A stretch of 64,000 bases of DNA from Jaltomata sinuosa (GCA_003996215.1 QJPP01005213.1:1-64000); one strand, 5' to 3'; shown: positions 1 through 10,824, numbered from the stretch's first letter. A program made the numbers and translations. Notes: a model not told the origin generated them from the sequence alone.

Positions 1-2
1 TT

Positions 3-1031
3 GTTGATAGGTTGACTAAGTCAGCACATTTCTTGCCAGTTCAGACTTCTTATGGTGCAGAGAGGTTAGCTCAGATCTACCTTCGTGAGATTGTTTGGTT
101 GCATGGGGTCCCAGCTTCTATCATTTCAGACCGTGGCACTCAGTTCACATCTCAGTTCTGGAGGGCTATTCAGCGAGATTTGGGTACAGAGGTTCATCTT
201 AGTACCTCTTTCCACCCTCAGACAGATGGCCAGTCCGAGAGGACCATTCAGATTTTGGAGGACATGCTTCGGGCCTGTGTACTTGACTTTGGAGGTTCTT
301 GGGTTCAGTTTGTTCCCTTAGCAGAGTTTGCTTATAATAACAGCTTCCATTCGAGTATCGGCATGGCACCTTTTGAGGCTTTGTATGGCAGGCGTTGCAG
401 ATCACCGATAGGTTGGTTTGATGGTTTAGGCTGGCCACAGACACATATTTTGCTTTCGAGATTCCTTAGACGCAGTCCGAGTGACTTCAGGGACAGACTT
501 CGGGCAGCTCAGAGCAGGCAGAAGAGTTATGCTGATCGTAGGCTTCGTGCCTTGGAGTTTAGTGTCGGTGACTTGGTGTTTCTCCGTGTATCTCCCATGA
601 AGGGCGTGATGAGATTTGGTAGGCGGGGCAAGCTTAACCCCAGGTACATTGGGCCGTTTGAGATTCTGCAGAGGGTTGGTAGCGTTGCCTATCAGTTAGC
701 CTTACCTCCGATGTTTTCGGCTATACATCCTGTATTTCATGTTTCGATGTTGCGTCGGTATATCCCAGATGAGTCTCATGTGTTGCAGTGGGATTCAGTT
801 AAGTTGGATGAGGGTTTAGCCTTTGTTGAGGAGCCGGCAACTATTTTGGCCAGAGATGTCAGGAGATTGAGGTCTCGAGAGATCCCAGTTGTTAAGGTTC
901 AGTGGAGGCACCGTCCAGTCGAGGAGGCTACCTGGGAGACCGAGAGAGATATGCGGGCCCAGTATCCGCAGCTGTTTGAGCCTTCAGGTACCCCCTTGAC
1001 CTTGACTTTCGAGGACGAAAGTCCTTTTTAG
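3..1031 (+). pseudogene. Gypsy A1 integrase core, GPF module and chromodomain-like tail (5' truncated by window)
   Basis: The frame is open from the window edge and begins inside the integrase core (VDRLTKSAHF). The second catalytic Asp (SDRGTQF) and the catalytic Glu (QTDGQSERTIQ) are both present; the first Asp lies before the window. Next comes the GPY/F module (RYIGPFEILQRVG, then HPVFHVSMLRRY). The C-terminal part (ILARDVRRLRSR..VKVQWRHRPVEEATWE) is the chromodomain-like tail of Tekay/Del-type chromoviruses, thought to direct insertion to heterochromatin. There is no internal stop, so this is the best preserved integrase in the window. The true start is outside; the first in-frame TTG is not a start. 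Its 3' LTR follows within 10 bp. The related element A2 ends with the same TFEDES sequence. Confidence 0.93.
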
Positions 1032-1038
1032 TAGTAGA

Positions 1039-4000
1039 TGATTTAATGACCCTTTCGGTCATTTCCACGTATAAGTTTTGAAGTCAAGCAAGTCGGCAAA
1101 AGTTATCGAAGTTCTTTAACAAATTTCCTGAACTTTGGGTCAAATGTCTCTGGGCTTTTCTCTCAATATATAAAGAGTTAGAAGTCCTCCGAAATACCAA
1201 ATCGAAGTTCTACGAGTCTAGTTTCCAACGCACAAAACCTCACGTCCAACTGATCTCGAAGTAAAAAGTTATGACTGTTTTACCGCGGACTGTCTGGCAG
1301 AAAATGGGTTGCGAACCGGGTCGCGAATCGGGTCGGATTAAACTCGATTTAAGCCTCAATTTCACGTTTTAAGACGCCATTTCAGTTCCGAAACAGTGAT
1401 AAAACATATGGGAGGATCCCGAGAGAATTCTTGAGTATCAAAATCGTGCGTTGGTGAATTACGAGCCTAGGCTTAGGAATTTTATTAGCATCGTGCGTGT
1501 ATTTGAAAATATTTTATTTAAAAGTTGAATTTGGTAAAAATTATATTATTATTGCTTTTTCAAATATTTTAAAGGTTTATGAAGAATATTTTGTTACGTT
1601 ATAATTGTTTATGTATTTATTTTATAAGGTTTTTATACACCATAATATTTTAACGGGGATAGTAAATTTAGTTATGTTGAAAATTATGATTATAATATAG
1701 TAGGTTTTGTTTGAAATAATTTTCTATAAATTATGGTATATTTAAAATATTATATTTATTTTACCACGAATTTATGCAATACCCGAATATATAAATAACG
1801 GGACGAAAATATTATTTTGTTGCCTTGCAATTGCCACCTCCACTCCATGTGTAGGTGGAGAGAGTGGCCAGCAAGTATTATCAGCAAATGGTGGCATCAT
1901 TTGGAGTTAGGCAACATTAGTTAACCATTATCTTACCCTTATAAATGACAATTAGGATAGATAACTTCAGCAAACATTTTTCCTTTTGCTCGACATATCT
2001 CTACGGCTTATAGATATTCTCTCAAATAGTGGAAATTGTTCACTTACATGCTTGGGTGGAAAAGATATTTGGTGGAGAAAGCGTTGTGTTCTTATATTTG
2101 ATCACCGAAAAGAGAAATCAATTATCTACGTCAAGTTGTTCCATCCCAAATCCAATTCCGATTCCGATTTAGTTTTGGATTTTCTTGGAGTGGTTCGAGC
2201 TTGGACATCTTTGTTCTAGCAGCTTGTCGTCGGACGACAGGTAGGTTACGGTTTATTTTCCCTAGACTCCGCATATATAGAATAAAATTGTATTAATGGG
2301 CATCCTTGGGTTGGTTTATTAGGTTGGTACCACAGACCTTGACCGCTTTATTCATGTCCGCCTATTTTATTCCTCCGTTGCTTGTAGTATTTGCGAATAT
2401 ATTTTATTTACCCTTGTGATCCTGTGAGGCCTTGTTGACTCTGGAACATAGAAGGTCGGGATTTTGGGAAGTCGCGAGTCCGGCATAGAATATCCTCTAG
2501 GTCTGTTATGCTTGCTGAGTACTGTGGGCCTGATGTGGGTCCGAAGGTTGATTGTGAGGCTGTGGGGCAGCCTATTGTGTGTGATCATACATTTCATGCA
2601 ATATAAAGAAGGTTTATCATGTTTTACTGTGGTTTTTGGCTTCGAACTAACTGGCACTATTTCTAAACCTGCGTGGCTCGGGGGCCGTTTTAATGGAAAA
2701 TGATTTGGAAAATGGTTCTGATTGATTGTGAGTATTCTTGGGTAAAAGAAGTAAATTTGTTTTAAATCATCAGTTTTAACGATTAACGCTAGACTCCGGC
2801 AGGGCCGGGAGTGCTAGTTGAGTTTTCTTGCTACTTGAGATTATTTTTAGCCTCGGTCGGACCGAGCACCTGAGATGACTTTTTACTGTTTAGACCCGGT
2901 TATGCCCGGGCACCCTTGGAGGGGTTTTTGAGACATTTTTCTACTACTTTAGTCCTGGACAGGGTCTGGGCATTGCATATTCGAGACTGGGTCTCTATTC
3001 TGATACTGAGTTTTAGTATGGGGTCTGGGACCTCCATGGACCTTGCCATCCGGGCCAGGGGCTACGGGTTGCGTGTGCCGGGGGAGGGGTATACGGTGGA
3101 GTAAAGGTATACGGGCAGTGTCCTTCCATGGAACCTACCTGCTGGGCCGGATCGGCGCCGGAGGAGGTACATACAGAGATACTATGGCACTGAGATCTTC
3201 ATGCATCATATCATTCATGGTTCGAGGTTCCACCCTTGTTTGCTGTTTGCTGATTGTACGCTCCGGTAGTATGGGATGCCGGAGGGTTTGTTTTCACTTG
3301 TTTGTGTTCCTCGGTTGTATGGGCGGCCGAGGGACTGTAGGTAGACTTTTGCTTTTTTACTTACAGAATTGTTCTCTATTATGGATAAGTATGAGATTGG
3401 TATGATTAGTTGAGTTTGATTCATGTCTCTGAGCATGCCTATTATTACTCTTTCTCTCTTCTTCTTACACTTGAGGTTACCGATATACTGTCCATTTCGT
3501 AAACTTATTTTGTATACACTGTTGTTGCAAGGACCCCAGGTGCGTTATTTCTTACTTTTACCTGTGCCTATGGTTTGTATATTCTCCTTACTAGCCTCAT
3601 ATGTGGTTCTGTTGATTTCCCTCTGGGCTAGTTCCTGTGTATCTTTCGTTGATTTCTGTGACTACTTGCTTCTATTCTGTCTATTACTACGCTTTTATCT
3701 TATATGTGCCCAGTCGGCCTATGATACCTACTGGGTACCTTATGCTTCGTATTTGGTGCTCACCCCTACCCCCTGCATCTTTGGGTGCAGATCCTAGCGT
3801 GGGCCATCGCCGTTAGACCGTTGTGATTCGTGCTTGGAGATCTGTTGGAGACTACTTCAGGCTGAGGGTGAGCTCTTGGCGATCGGAGCTTGGCTTTAGT
3901 TTATCTTTTCTTCATGTACTCTATTACCATTCAGAGACATCTGTATATATAGTTTTGGTTTGTTTTGCACTCCATGTATGTAGTTTGGCTCTATACTGTG

Positions 4001-4188
4001 ATACCAGGTCTTGGGGTTTGGTTTACTTTCCATATATGTATATATTTATAATCCCTTTATCTGTTCTATTCGTCTTGTTTTCTTATTTGTTAGATAGTAG
4101 CCCATTACTAACCGTTCTGGGCTACGGGGATTGGTTCACCTACCGGGGGTTGTAGGTGCCATCATGACCGAGAAATCGGGTCGTGACA
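1039..4188 (+). repeat. 3' LTR of gypsy A1 (~3.15 kb)
   Basis: It starts TGATTTAATGACCC just after the pol stop and ends GGTCGTGACA. The last ~40 bp match the A2 LTR ends (reverse strand at 18137 and 32058). Around 1160-1230 is a leader-like block (AATATAAAGAGTT .. GAGTCTAGTTTCCAACGC) that recurs in LTR D at 62960. It is followed at 1290-1350 by repeated GTCGCGAA/GGGTCG words. 1500-1800 is very AT-rich. Short open frames inside are not genes. The 5' half of the element is upstream of the window, so its target duplication cannot be checked. Confidence 0.85.
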
Positions 4189-4545
4189 ACTGCGTAGCAG
4201 ATATAGACAAAGCAATCCAATTATGGATAGGATATATATCAAAATAATTAATAGATAATAAAATAGCAATAACTGAAACACCAGGATACATAGAAAGGAC
4301 ACTAATAGGAACAGTAAATTTATGGCTACTAAACTTAACAAACGAAAGCCTAAATATTCTAAGAAGTAACAAAAAAATTGACGGAGAAACAACAACGACT
4401 ACTATGGAAATATTACATAAATATGAGATAGCTATAAGAAATGAATTTAGTAGCATGACAACAGAAATAGAAGAACAAAATAAAGAGAAGTTTATAAACA
4501 GAAATTTAATGACAAAATTAGCAATATGTAATATGTGTTATATAC
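4189..4545 (+). pseudogene. Endogenous pararetrovirus coat-protein fragment
   Basis: AT-rich sequence unlike its neighbours starts immediately after the A1 LTR. One interrupted frame reads QLWIGYISK (stop), then ETPGYIERTLIGTVNLWLL, a region rich in Asn, Glu and Lys, and LAICNMCYI. This resembles the Caulimoviridae capsid domain just before its Cys-rich zinc finger. The zinc finger itself is missing because Helitron H1 starts here. Codon use (AAA, ATA, AAT) is the same as in the pararetroviral block at 8005-10419, so both may come from one viral lineage. Genus assignment is not possible by eye. An in-frame stop and truncation at both ends make it non-functional. Confidence 0.68.
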
Positions 4546-5762
4546 ATATATATATATATATACAAGAGGATCCTAAGCCTGCCTACATGGCATGCCTCAT
4601 TAAGCAGAAAACCCAATTATCTTTTTTTTCTTTCATTTTTTCAACCTTTTATCCTACTTTCCCTATTTATCTACCTATTTTTTCAAATTCAAAAGACACA
4701 TTCGGAAACAAAAAATCACGCCTTCTTAAATTCCTTTTTCCCAAATGTTACATTTTAAAACCTAATAACTACGACTCCTTACACTGTTTTTTTTCCATTT
4801 TCCAGGTAAAACTCTACATCAAACCTTTTATACCCCCATCTTCCTCTAAATATAAATAAGTCTTTTACAACCCTTTTTGATTAAAACCATAGGACCGGCC
4901 ATTAGATTGGAGATTTTGGTTAAGCGGTGCCTCCGTCGGCTACATAAAACAATTTTGCATATGTCACGTCCTCTTTCATTTTCAACTAACATTAAAGAAG
5001 AAGACATCTACAAATATTAATTTGGTCAGTATCCAACGAACACTATTTTATTTGTGGTCTTCACTCAATTCTCTTTTATTGGTGCCAATATATTTGAAGG
5101 CATTCATTTGTAATATATATGTTCTCAAAAAATTAAGATGTGAATATATAACAACTTTTACCCCTGTTGTTGCATTAACTACGCGCTCTGGTTATATCAT
5201 TGGATCATCTTATGTATTATGTTACAATCTTCTGAAGCATTCAATGAAAAATATGCTTGAACTATGAATTTTTTTTGCTAGAGGTGATGTTAACTATCAT
5301 GGAGTTTGATTGCGTTTTTACTGTAGATATTGTATAAACATTTAATTTCTACCTATTTTTTAAGGCTTAAATGCATTTTACATACACATAAAACTTTGGT
5401 ATGTCTAATTCCCATCTTCTTATTTTGCGGTCCATTTCAACAATCTTCTCACTTTCTTTTATTCTTTCACGAATATGCACCACCATTAATTTATATGTTG
5501 CCCATATTTCCCATATAGAACATCTAGGAAGTAGTAGTAATAATATCTTGTAATGCCGACAGTTTATGGGATTCTTTTTACTCGACGTTACATGTTTTGT
5601 ATATTTTTTTTTATGGATTAAGCTCCATACTATTATACTAGACTGAGGAGAGTCCATAATAGACTTCTATAAGTAATTGGTACAATATTTCTATATATGT
5701 TAGGTAGATCTTATATATAACACTTATATTCTTATTTCAATTATCTTAATCATGTTATTATG
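4546..5762 (+). mobile_element. Helitron-like element H1, left part
   Basis: It opens with a (TA)n run, then AGAGGATCCTAAGCC..GCATGCC, a start shared with H2 (37868) and H3 (17425) and typical of plant Helitron left ends. The remaining ~1.2 kb matches H2 base for base apart from scattered changes and contains no Rep/helicase coding. It is cut at TTATG by gypsy B1 and resumes at 16619. The exact left boundary against the viral fragment is blurred by the TA repeat. Confidence 0.6.
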
Positions 5763-7261
5763 TGTAACGACCGGGTCCGTCATTATGGGTAGTCCAATCG
5801 TGACAAGTTTTAGAGTTAGAAGACTCCGGAGTTGGGGGTTTGAAATTATGGGCTAAGCTAGTCTCGACTGGTTTAAGAGCGATGTAGGGTCTAGGGCCAT
5901 CCGGGTAAGGATGGGGTTGGATGTCTTGTGTTGAGCTAGTTTTTCTCATATCTAACACATAAAGGAGTAAGGGGGACTTTTCAGAATCAAATTTGGGTAA
6001 GTAGAACTCCCGGAATCGAGGTCGACGTGAAGGGGTTGTTTTGGGACGTCGAGAAAATAAGTGTGTTGTAAAATGGACTAAATTTGGAGGTTTTATGACT
6101 TTCTGTCCCGTGTAAGCCACTATAGAGGTTGACACTTCGCCGTAGCATCCTCCACTGTAGCGGAAAAATTACCGCTATAGCGGAGGTCAACGTCGGTCAG
6201 CCTCCACCATAGCGGGCGTCTCCCCTACAGCAGAACCGCTATAGCGGAGCGGACCGCTATAGCAGGCCCGACTAGAATTAAAGCTGAAACATTCCCCAAA
6301 ACATTCAGTTTTCACTATTTCTTTTTGGGAGAAGGGAAAGGCGATTGCAGGCATTTTTCCTCAATTTTTCCATTGTTTCATTCCCTAAGGTAAGGTTTCT
6401 ACTCCCCAGTCTTCGTAATACTTTTCCTATGCGGTATAATTGCTAGGAGGGAACTTGGAGGAAGGTTGGAATAACCTAAGAATGGTCGAATCCGAGGAAG
6501 AAGGGGGATTTTAGACTTGAATGTTCTTGGGTGTTGTTGAAAGTAAGATTTTATGATCATAGGTTGTTAAATTCTCTATTTTTATCTGTAAAAATGAAAG
6601 AACTAGGGAAATTAACGGTGGAAAACCCGGGAAAAGGGTGGGATGATCATGGGTGGCCTGGGGTTTTAGGATTCGCTGTAATATGGGTAATGTGCAGGCC
6701 TTGTTTGTCAATTTCATATACTTGTATGTTATTTTACACCAAGAACGAGAAAGAAATCCGGAACACGGGAAAGCTCAGGTTGAATAGAGCTTGGATTATT
6801 TCGAGGTAGGTGATGGCTTACGATTTTTGTGAATATTGTATGTACTCTTATCTAAGTTGTTGTATGAATTGCATTGCTTAGAGGGATTGTGTAGAATGTC
6901 CAAGGGTCTTGTTTTACTGTCTGTGAATTGAATGGTGTGCACTTGTTGGTTTACAAGTTGTGTGTTCATATATTGATTGTGGATTGTTGACATTCGGTTG
7001 GCTCGGGTACCACCCCTTGTACAGGAATACTAATAGTTTGCACAGGTACCACGCCTGGTATGGGTATAAACAATAGTTGACACGGGTACCACGCCTGGTA
7101 CGAATTACTAACGGTTGGCTCGGGTACCCGGCTTGGTACGGGTTTACTTTTTGTATCATTGCATTGTTATTAATTGCATTGCATTGACTGATATTGGTTC
7201 CTTGAGTGAACTAGGCTGTTTATTGAATTGTGATATTGATTGGTGGTCTTTGAGTGACCGG
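5763..7261 (+). repeat. B1 5' LTR, truncated
   Basis: It aligns with the start of the B1 3' LTR (14099 onward) through GGTGGTCTTTGAGTGACC, then jumps directly into gag (GGTGATACCAAGCAGTGG). The join shares a short G-rich overlap, as expected for end-joining. It contains the CCGCTATAGCGG palindrome cluster (6130-6270), a leader ending in a splice-donor-like CTAAGGTAAGG near 6387, a second donor-like CGAGGTAGGTGATGG near 6801, and the 38-bp tandem repeat at about 6990-7145. Confidence 0.87.
6990..7145 (+). repeat. 38-bp LTR minisatellite (4 units)
   Basis: Four imperfect units of the type GGCTCGGGTACCACGCCTGG followed by TACGGGTATAAC. The same array occurs in every B and C LTR: about 15625-15775, 45668-45780, 53083-53190, 54530-54645, and on the reverse strand 57206-57356, with three or four units each. 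Confidence 0.85.
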
Positions 7262-7778
7262 GTGATACCAAGCAGTGGTGGAGGTCTCATGTTGAATATC
7301 GATCCTCTGTTCTACCTCTACTGACTTGGGAGCAGCTGCATGCCTTGTTCATACTCCAGGGGCCAAAATCAGCAGGTTTACTTGGCCCATCCTATTCAAT
7401 CAGCTTTGCCAGCTATTACAGGTGGTCATTAGGGAGCTCAGCCTTCAGCTTCTACAGGCTAGGGAGCATCATACACATCAGCTAGCAGACTTACACTTGA
7501 CCGTGGTTGCTTCCATTGTGGTGATCTGGGCCACTTTAAGAGGGAGTGTCCATATAGGCAGACATGTAATCAGGGCCAACAACAGTTTAGAGCAGTGCTC
7601 CCGGAAGGCAGAGGTGGTAATACTAAGGGTCATCCAAAGGATGGGCGAGGTAATTTTTTAGGGAGGACGGGGAGACAGGGGGAACGGTGGTGCAGGCAGG
7701 GATGCAGCGCAGCCAGCTCGAGAAGTTGCATGGATTGATGATTGGGCTCATTGCTATGCTTTTCTAGGGAAGACTGCG
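7262..7778 (+). pseudogene. B1 gag remnant with zinc knuckle
   Basis: It starts at the conserved gag segment equivalent to GDAKQWWKSHVE in B2. It then loses a stretch present in B2: CCTTGTTC is joined directly to CATACTCCAGGGGCC, with a short shared sequence at the join. The nucleocapsid zinc knuckle (CFHCGDLGHFKRECPYR, near 7510-7555) keeps the full CCHC pattern, unlike B2, where the second Cys is Tyr. Frame changes separate it from both sides. Gag would form the particle and bind the RNA template; this copy cannot encode a complete protein. Confidence 0.82.
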
Positions 7779-8004
7779 GTGGAAGCCTCAGATGCAGTGA
7801 TCACAGGTACCATTCTTGTCTGCGATAAAATGGCTTCGGTATTATTTGACCCAGGTTCTACATATTCTTATGTGTCTGTGAGTTTTGCATTTGGTCTGGA
7901 CCTAAATTGTGATATCCTTGATTTCCCTATCCATGTTTCTACCCCGGTTGGAGAGTCTGTGATTGTGACTCATGTTTATCGTGGCTGTTCGGTGGTGTTT
8001 GCGG
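7583..8004 (+). repeat. Left arm of ~420-bp direct duplication around the viral insert
   Basis: From CAGTTTAGAGCAGTGCTCCC onward this matches 10420-10824 almost exactly. The right arm lacks 17 bp (TGGTCTGGACCTAAATT near 7890). Neither B2 nor any other B copy has this segment twice. Confidence 0.92.
7779..8004 (+). pseudogene. B1 retropepsin, left copy, cut by viral DNA
   Basis: The frame reads SDAVITGTILVCDKMASVLF, then the catalytic DPGS, then TYSYVSVSFAFG: the aspartic-protease half-site of Tekay/Del polyproteins, where DPGS stands for D-T/S-G. It ends abruptly after SVVFAG, where pararetroviral DNA begins. The same stretch is present again at 10600-10824, where it continues into the rest of pol. 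This left copy therefore belongs to the duplicated segment flanking the insertion. Confidence 0.85.
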
Positions 8005-8360
8005 GCATTACTATATAACAAGAATTATGGACCAACGAAAATACCAGATATTAATAAACACAGGACAAGAGGAAAACTACATCACAAGAGAATTAGTAAT
8101 AGAAAATGAAATACTAACCCATGGACAATTATGCCCTGACCTACCAAAAGTTTTATAATAAACACAGAAGAAACAACTGAAAAAGAAATAATTATCGGAG
8201 GAATACTAATGGTGATACAATTTAAAGTCTACCAAGGCGATAAAAATATCACATTAGGGATAAAATGGCTAGAAAAAGTAAAACCATATAATTTAGACGA
8301 CAAGCAATTAACAATACATTATGAAAACAAAAAGGTAATAATAAAAGAACAACCTGAACA
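8005..8360 (+). pseudogene. Pararetroviral retropepsin-like domain 1 (degenerate)
   Basis: One frame gives KYQILINTGQEENYITREL. After a frame break near 8150 it reads EIIIGGILMVIQFKVYQGD, then LGIKWLEKVKPYNLD. This has the two halves of a retropepsin fold: an active-site-like loop (here N-T-G in place of D-T-G) and a hydrophobic LG..WL strand. It ends with a stop at 8361-8363 next to a second protease-like domain. The Asn in place of the catalytic Asp, plus stops, indicates an inactive relic. An alternative reading is a decayed spacer domain of the viral polyprotein. Confidence 0.5.
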
Positions 8361-8753
8361 ATGAAAATATATGTACTTACAAAAATAATAATAGAAGGAT
8401 ATTACAATAGATATTATACACCAATGATAGATACAGGAGCAGAAGCTAACATATACAAATATAACTGTTTACCAGAAGAAAAATGGGAAAAACTAAAAAC
8501 ACCTATGGTAGTAACAGAATTTAATAATGAAGGGAGCATGATCACACACAAAGCCAAAAATATAAAAATACAAATATGGGATAAGATATTAACAATAGAA
8601 GAAATGTACAACTTTGAGTTTACGACAAAGGATATGTTACTAGGAATGCCATTTTTGGAAAAATTCTACCCACATGTAATAACAAAAACACATTGGTGGT
8701 TTACCACACCATGCAAGCAAAAAATAGGAGAAAAACGATTAAATAATAAATAA
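8361..8753 (+). pseudogene. Pararetroviral aspartic protease
   Basis: An open frame of 130 codons contains the catalytic motif MIDTGAEANIYK and, ~65 residues later, LLGMPFLEKFYPHV, the typical second strand of caulimovirid proteases. In the virus this enzyme cleaves the capsid-polymerase polyprotein. RT follows in another frame 15 bp further on, so the polyprotein is broken here by a frameshift. Base composition is strongly A-rich, in contrast with the surrounding gypsy DNA. Confidence 0.75.
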
Positions 8754-8767
8754 CGAAAAACCACAGA

Positions 8768-10201
8768 ATGGAAATCATTATATTTATAATAAATAAGGTA
8801 AAGATGATCCAAGAAAAATTAGAAATACTGTATAGTGACAATCCCTTACAAGGATGGGAGAAACATAAAACTAGAGTAAAAATTGAATTAATAGATAATA
8901 ATAGTATAATAACCCAAAACCCCCTAAAATACAATTTTAACGATCTAGCAGACTTTAAGATGCATATAAAAGAATTGGTAGATAATAACTACATACAAGA
9001 AAGTAATAGTAAACATACAAGTCCAACCTTCATAGTAAACAAACATAACGAACAAAAAAGAGGAAAAAGTAGGATGGTTATCGACTATAGAAACTTAAAT
9101 GCAAAAACAAAAACATACAATTACCCAATACCTAATAAGATATTAAAAATACGACAAATCCAAGGATACAACTATTTCAGCAAATTTGACTGTCAATCAG
9201 GATTTTACCACCTAAAATTAGAAGACGAATCTAAAAAATTGACAGTATTTACCGTACCACAGGGATTTTACGAATGGAACGTACTACCATTTGGATATAA
9301 AAATGCACCAGGTAGATATCAACATTTTATGGATAAATACTTCAACTAGCTAGAAAATTTTATCGTTTATATAGACGATATATTATTATACTCAAGAACA
9401 CAAGATGAACACATAAGACTATTAGAAAAATTTGTACATATTGTAAAATCTTCGATCATAAGCCTAAGTAAAAAGAAAGCAGAAATTATGAAGAATCAGA
9501 TAGAATTCTTTGGAATACAAATAGATAAAAATGGGACAAAAATGCAAACACATATATTACAAAAAATAATTAATCTTAATGAAACCCTCGATACAAAAAA
9601 TAAATTACAATCATTTCTAGGACTAGTTAACCAGGTAAGGGAATATATACCCAAACTAGCAGAAAACTTGAAACCTTTACAGAAAAAAATAAAGAAAGAT
9701 GTAGAATACCATTTTGATGTTAAAGATAAAACCCATATAAGAAAGATTAAATCTACGTGTCAGAAATTACCAAAATTATATTTCCCAGATGAAAATAGAC
9801 AATTTATATACATAGTAGAAACATATTCTAGTGATTATAGTTATGGAGGAGTTCTTAAGTATAAATATGATAAAGAAAAGATAGAACACCATTGTAGATA
9901 CTATTCAGGATCATACACAGAACCACAATTGAAATGGGAAATAAATTGAAAAGAATTATTTGCATTATATAAATGTTTATTAGCATTCGAACCATACATT
10001 GTTTATAACAAATTCATTGTTAGAACTGACAATACACAGGTTAAATGGTGTATTACACGAAAAATACAGGACTCAATCACGACTAAAGAAATAAGAAGAC
10101 TTGTATTAAATATACAAAACTTTACGTTTACAATTGAAATAGTTAAATCCGATAAGAATGTCATTGCAGATTACCTATCAAGAAAAAGGTACACAAACTG
10201 A
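8768..10201 (+). pseudogene. Pararetroviral reverse transcriptase-RNase H
   Basis: A single frame broken by two stops (after DKYFN near 9349 and after KWEIN near 9949). RT motifs in order: RMVIDYRNLN, FSKFDCQSGFYHLKL, LPFGYKNAPGRYQHFMD, the catalytic YIDDILLYS near 9370, and LSKKKAEIMKNQIEFFG. The connection is followed by RNase H features YIVETYSSDYSYGGVL, ELFALYKCLLAF, RTDNTQVKWC and NVIADYLSRKR. The order and the IDYRNLN/YIDD wording are those of Caulimoviridae, not of the adjacent gypsy RT (IDYRQLNK/FIDD). It is an old integrated copy; the stops exclude a full product. Confidence 0.88.
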
Positions 10202-10419
10202 TGATATACAAGAAACATCTACAAAAGATTTCTTTACAATCTTAACAACACTCTCATTACAAATGGATAGTGTGGGAAAAAGGCTACAAAAGCTAGAAGA
10301 AAGCAATATAAGCCAGCAGCATGGCTTTAAACATGCGGATCTAAGTCCACTGGAAGACTCTAAACATCCAGACCAAGAAGGTGACATTGGGAAATACCTT
10401 AAAACATCGGGGCCAGAAG
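10158..10419 (+). pseudogene. Start of a second viral ORF overlapping the RT-RNase H end
   Basis: An ATG frame overlaps the last ~44 bp of the RNase H frame and continues as ITYQEKGTQTDDIQE, a Leu/Lys/Glu-rich probable coiled-coil stretch (MDSVGKRLQKLEESN), then an acidic tail. In several Caulimoviridae the ORF after pol encodes the inclusion-body/transactivator protein, and this position fits. Only the N-terminal ~87 codons exist before the sequence returns to gypsy gag. The function is inferred from position, not from a recognised domain. Confidence 0.5.
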
Positions 10420-10824
10420 CAGTTTAGAGCAGTGCTCCCGGAAGGCAGAGGTGGTAATACTAAGGGTCATCCAAAGGATGGGAGAGGTAATTTTTTAGGG
10501 AGGACGGGGAGACAGGGGGAACAGTGGTACAGGCAGGGATACAACGCATCCAGCTCGAAAAGTTGCACAGATTGATGATTGGGCTCATTGCTATGCTTTT
10601 CCAGGGAGGACTGAGGTGGAAGCCTCAGATGCAGTGATCACAGGTACCATTCTTGTCTGCGATAAAATGGCTTCGGTATTATTTGACCCAGGTTCTACAT
10701 ATTCTTATGTGTCTGTGAGTTTTGCATTGTGATATCCTTGATTTCCCTATCCATGTTTCTACCCCGATTGGAGAGTCTGTGATTGTGACTCATGTTTATC
10801 GTGGCTGTTCGATGGTGTTTGTGG
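10420..10824 (+). repeat. Right arm of ~420-bp direct duplication
   Basis: Second copy of the gag-protease segment 7583-8004. It carries a 17-bp internal deletion and a handful of substitutions. From here on B1 pol is continuous. Confidence 0.92.

Noticed and set aside
199..444. Antisense and alternate-frame ORFs over pol regions (also 13230-13628, 29126-29596, 48000-48281, 51027-51377)
   Set aside because: They are shadows of the conserved integrase, RT and gag frames and have no domain of their own.
4404..4859. A 151-codon plus-strand ORF
   Set aside because: It runs from the viral capsid fragment through a TA repeat into Helitron sequence. The second half (FFSFIFSTFYPTFPIYLP) is translated T/C-rich non-coding DNA repeated in H2.
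8005..10419. A replication-competent integrated virus
   Set aside because: Only a 2.4-kb part is present, with a frameshift, stops in RT and RNase H, no movement or coat gene, and a truncated last ORF.
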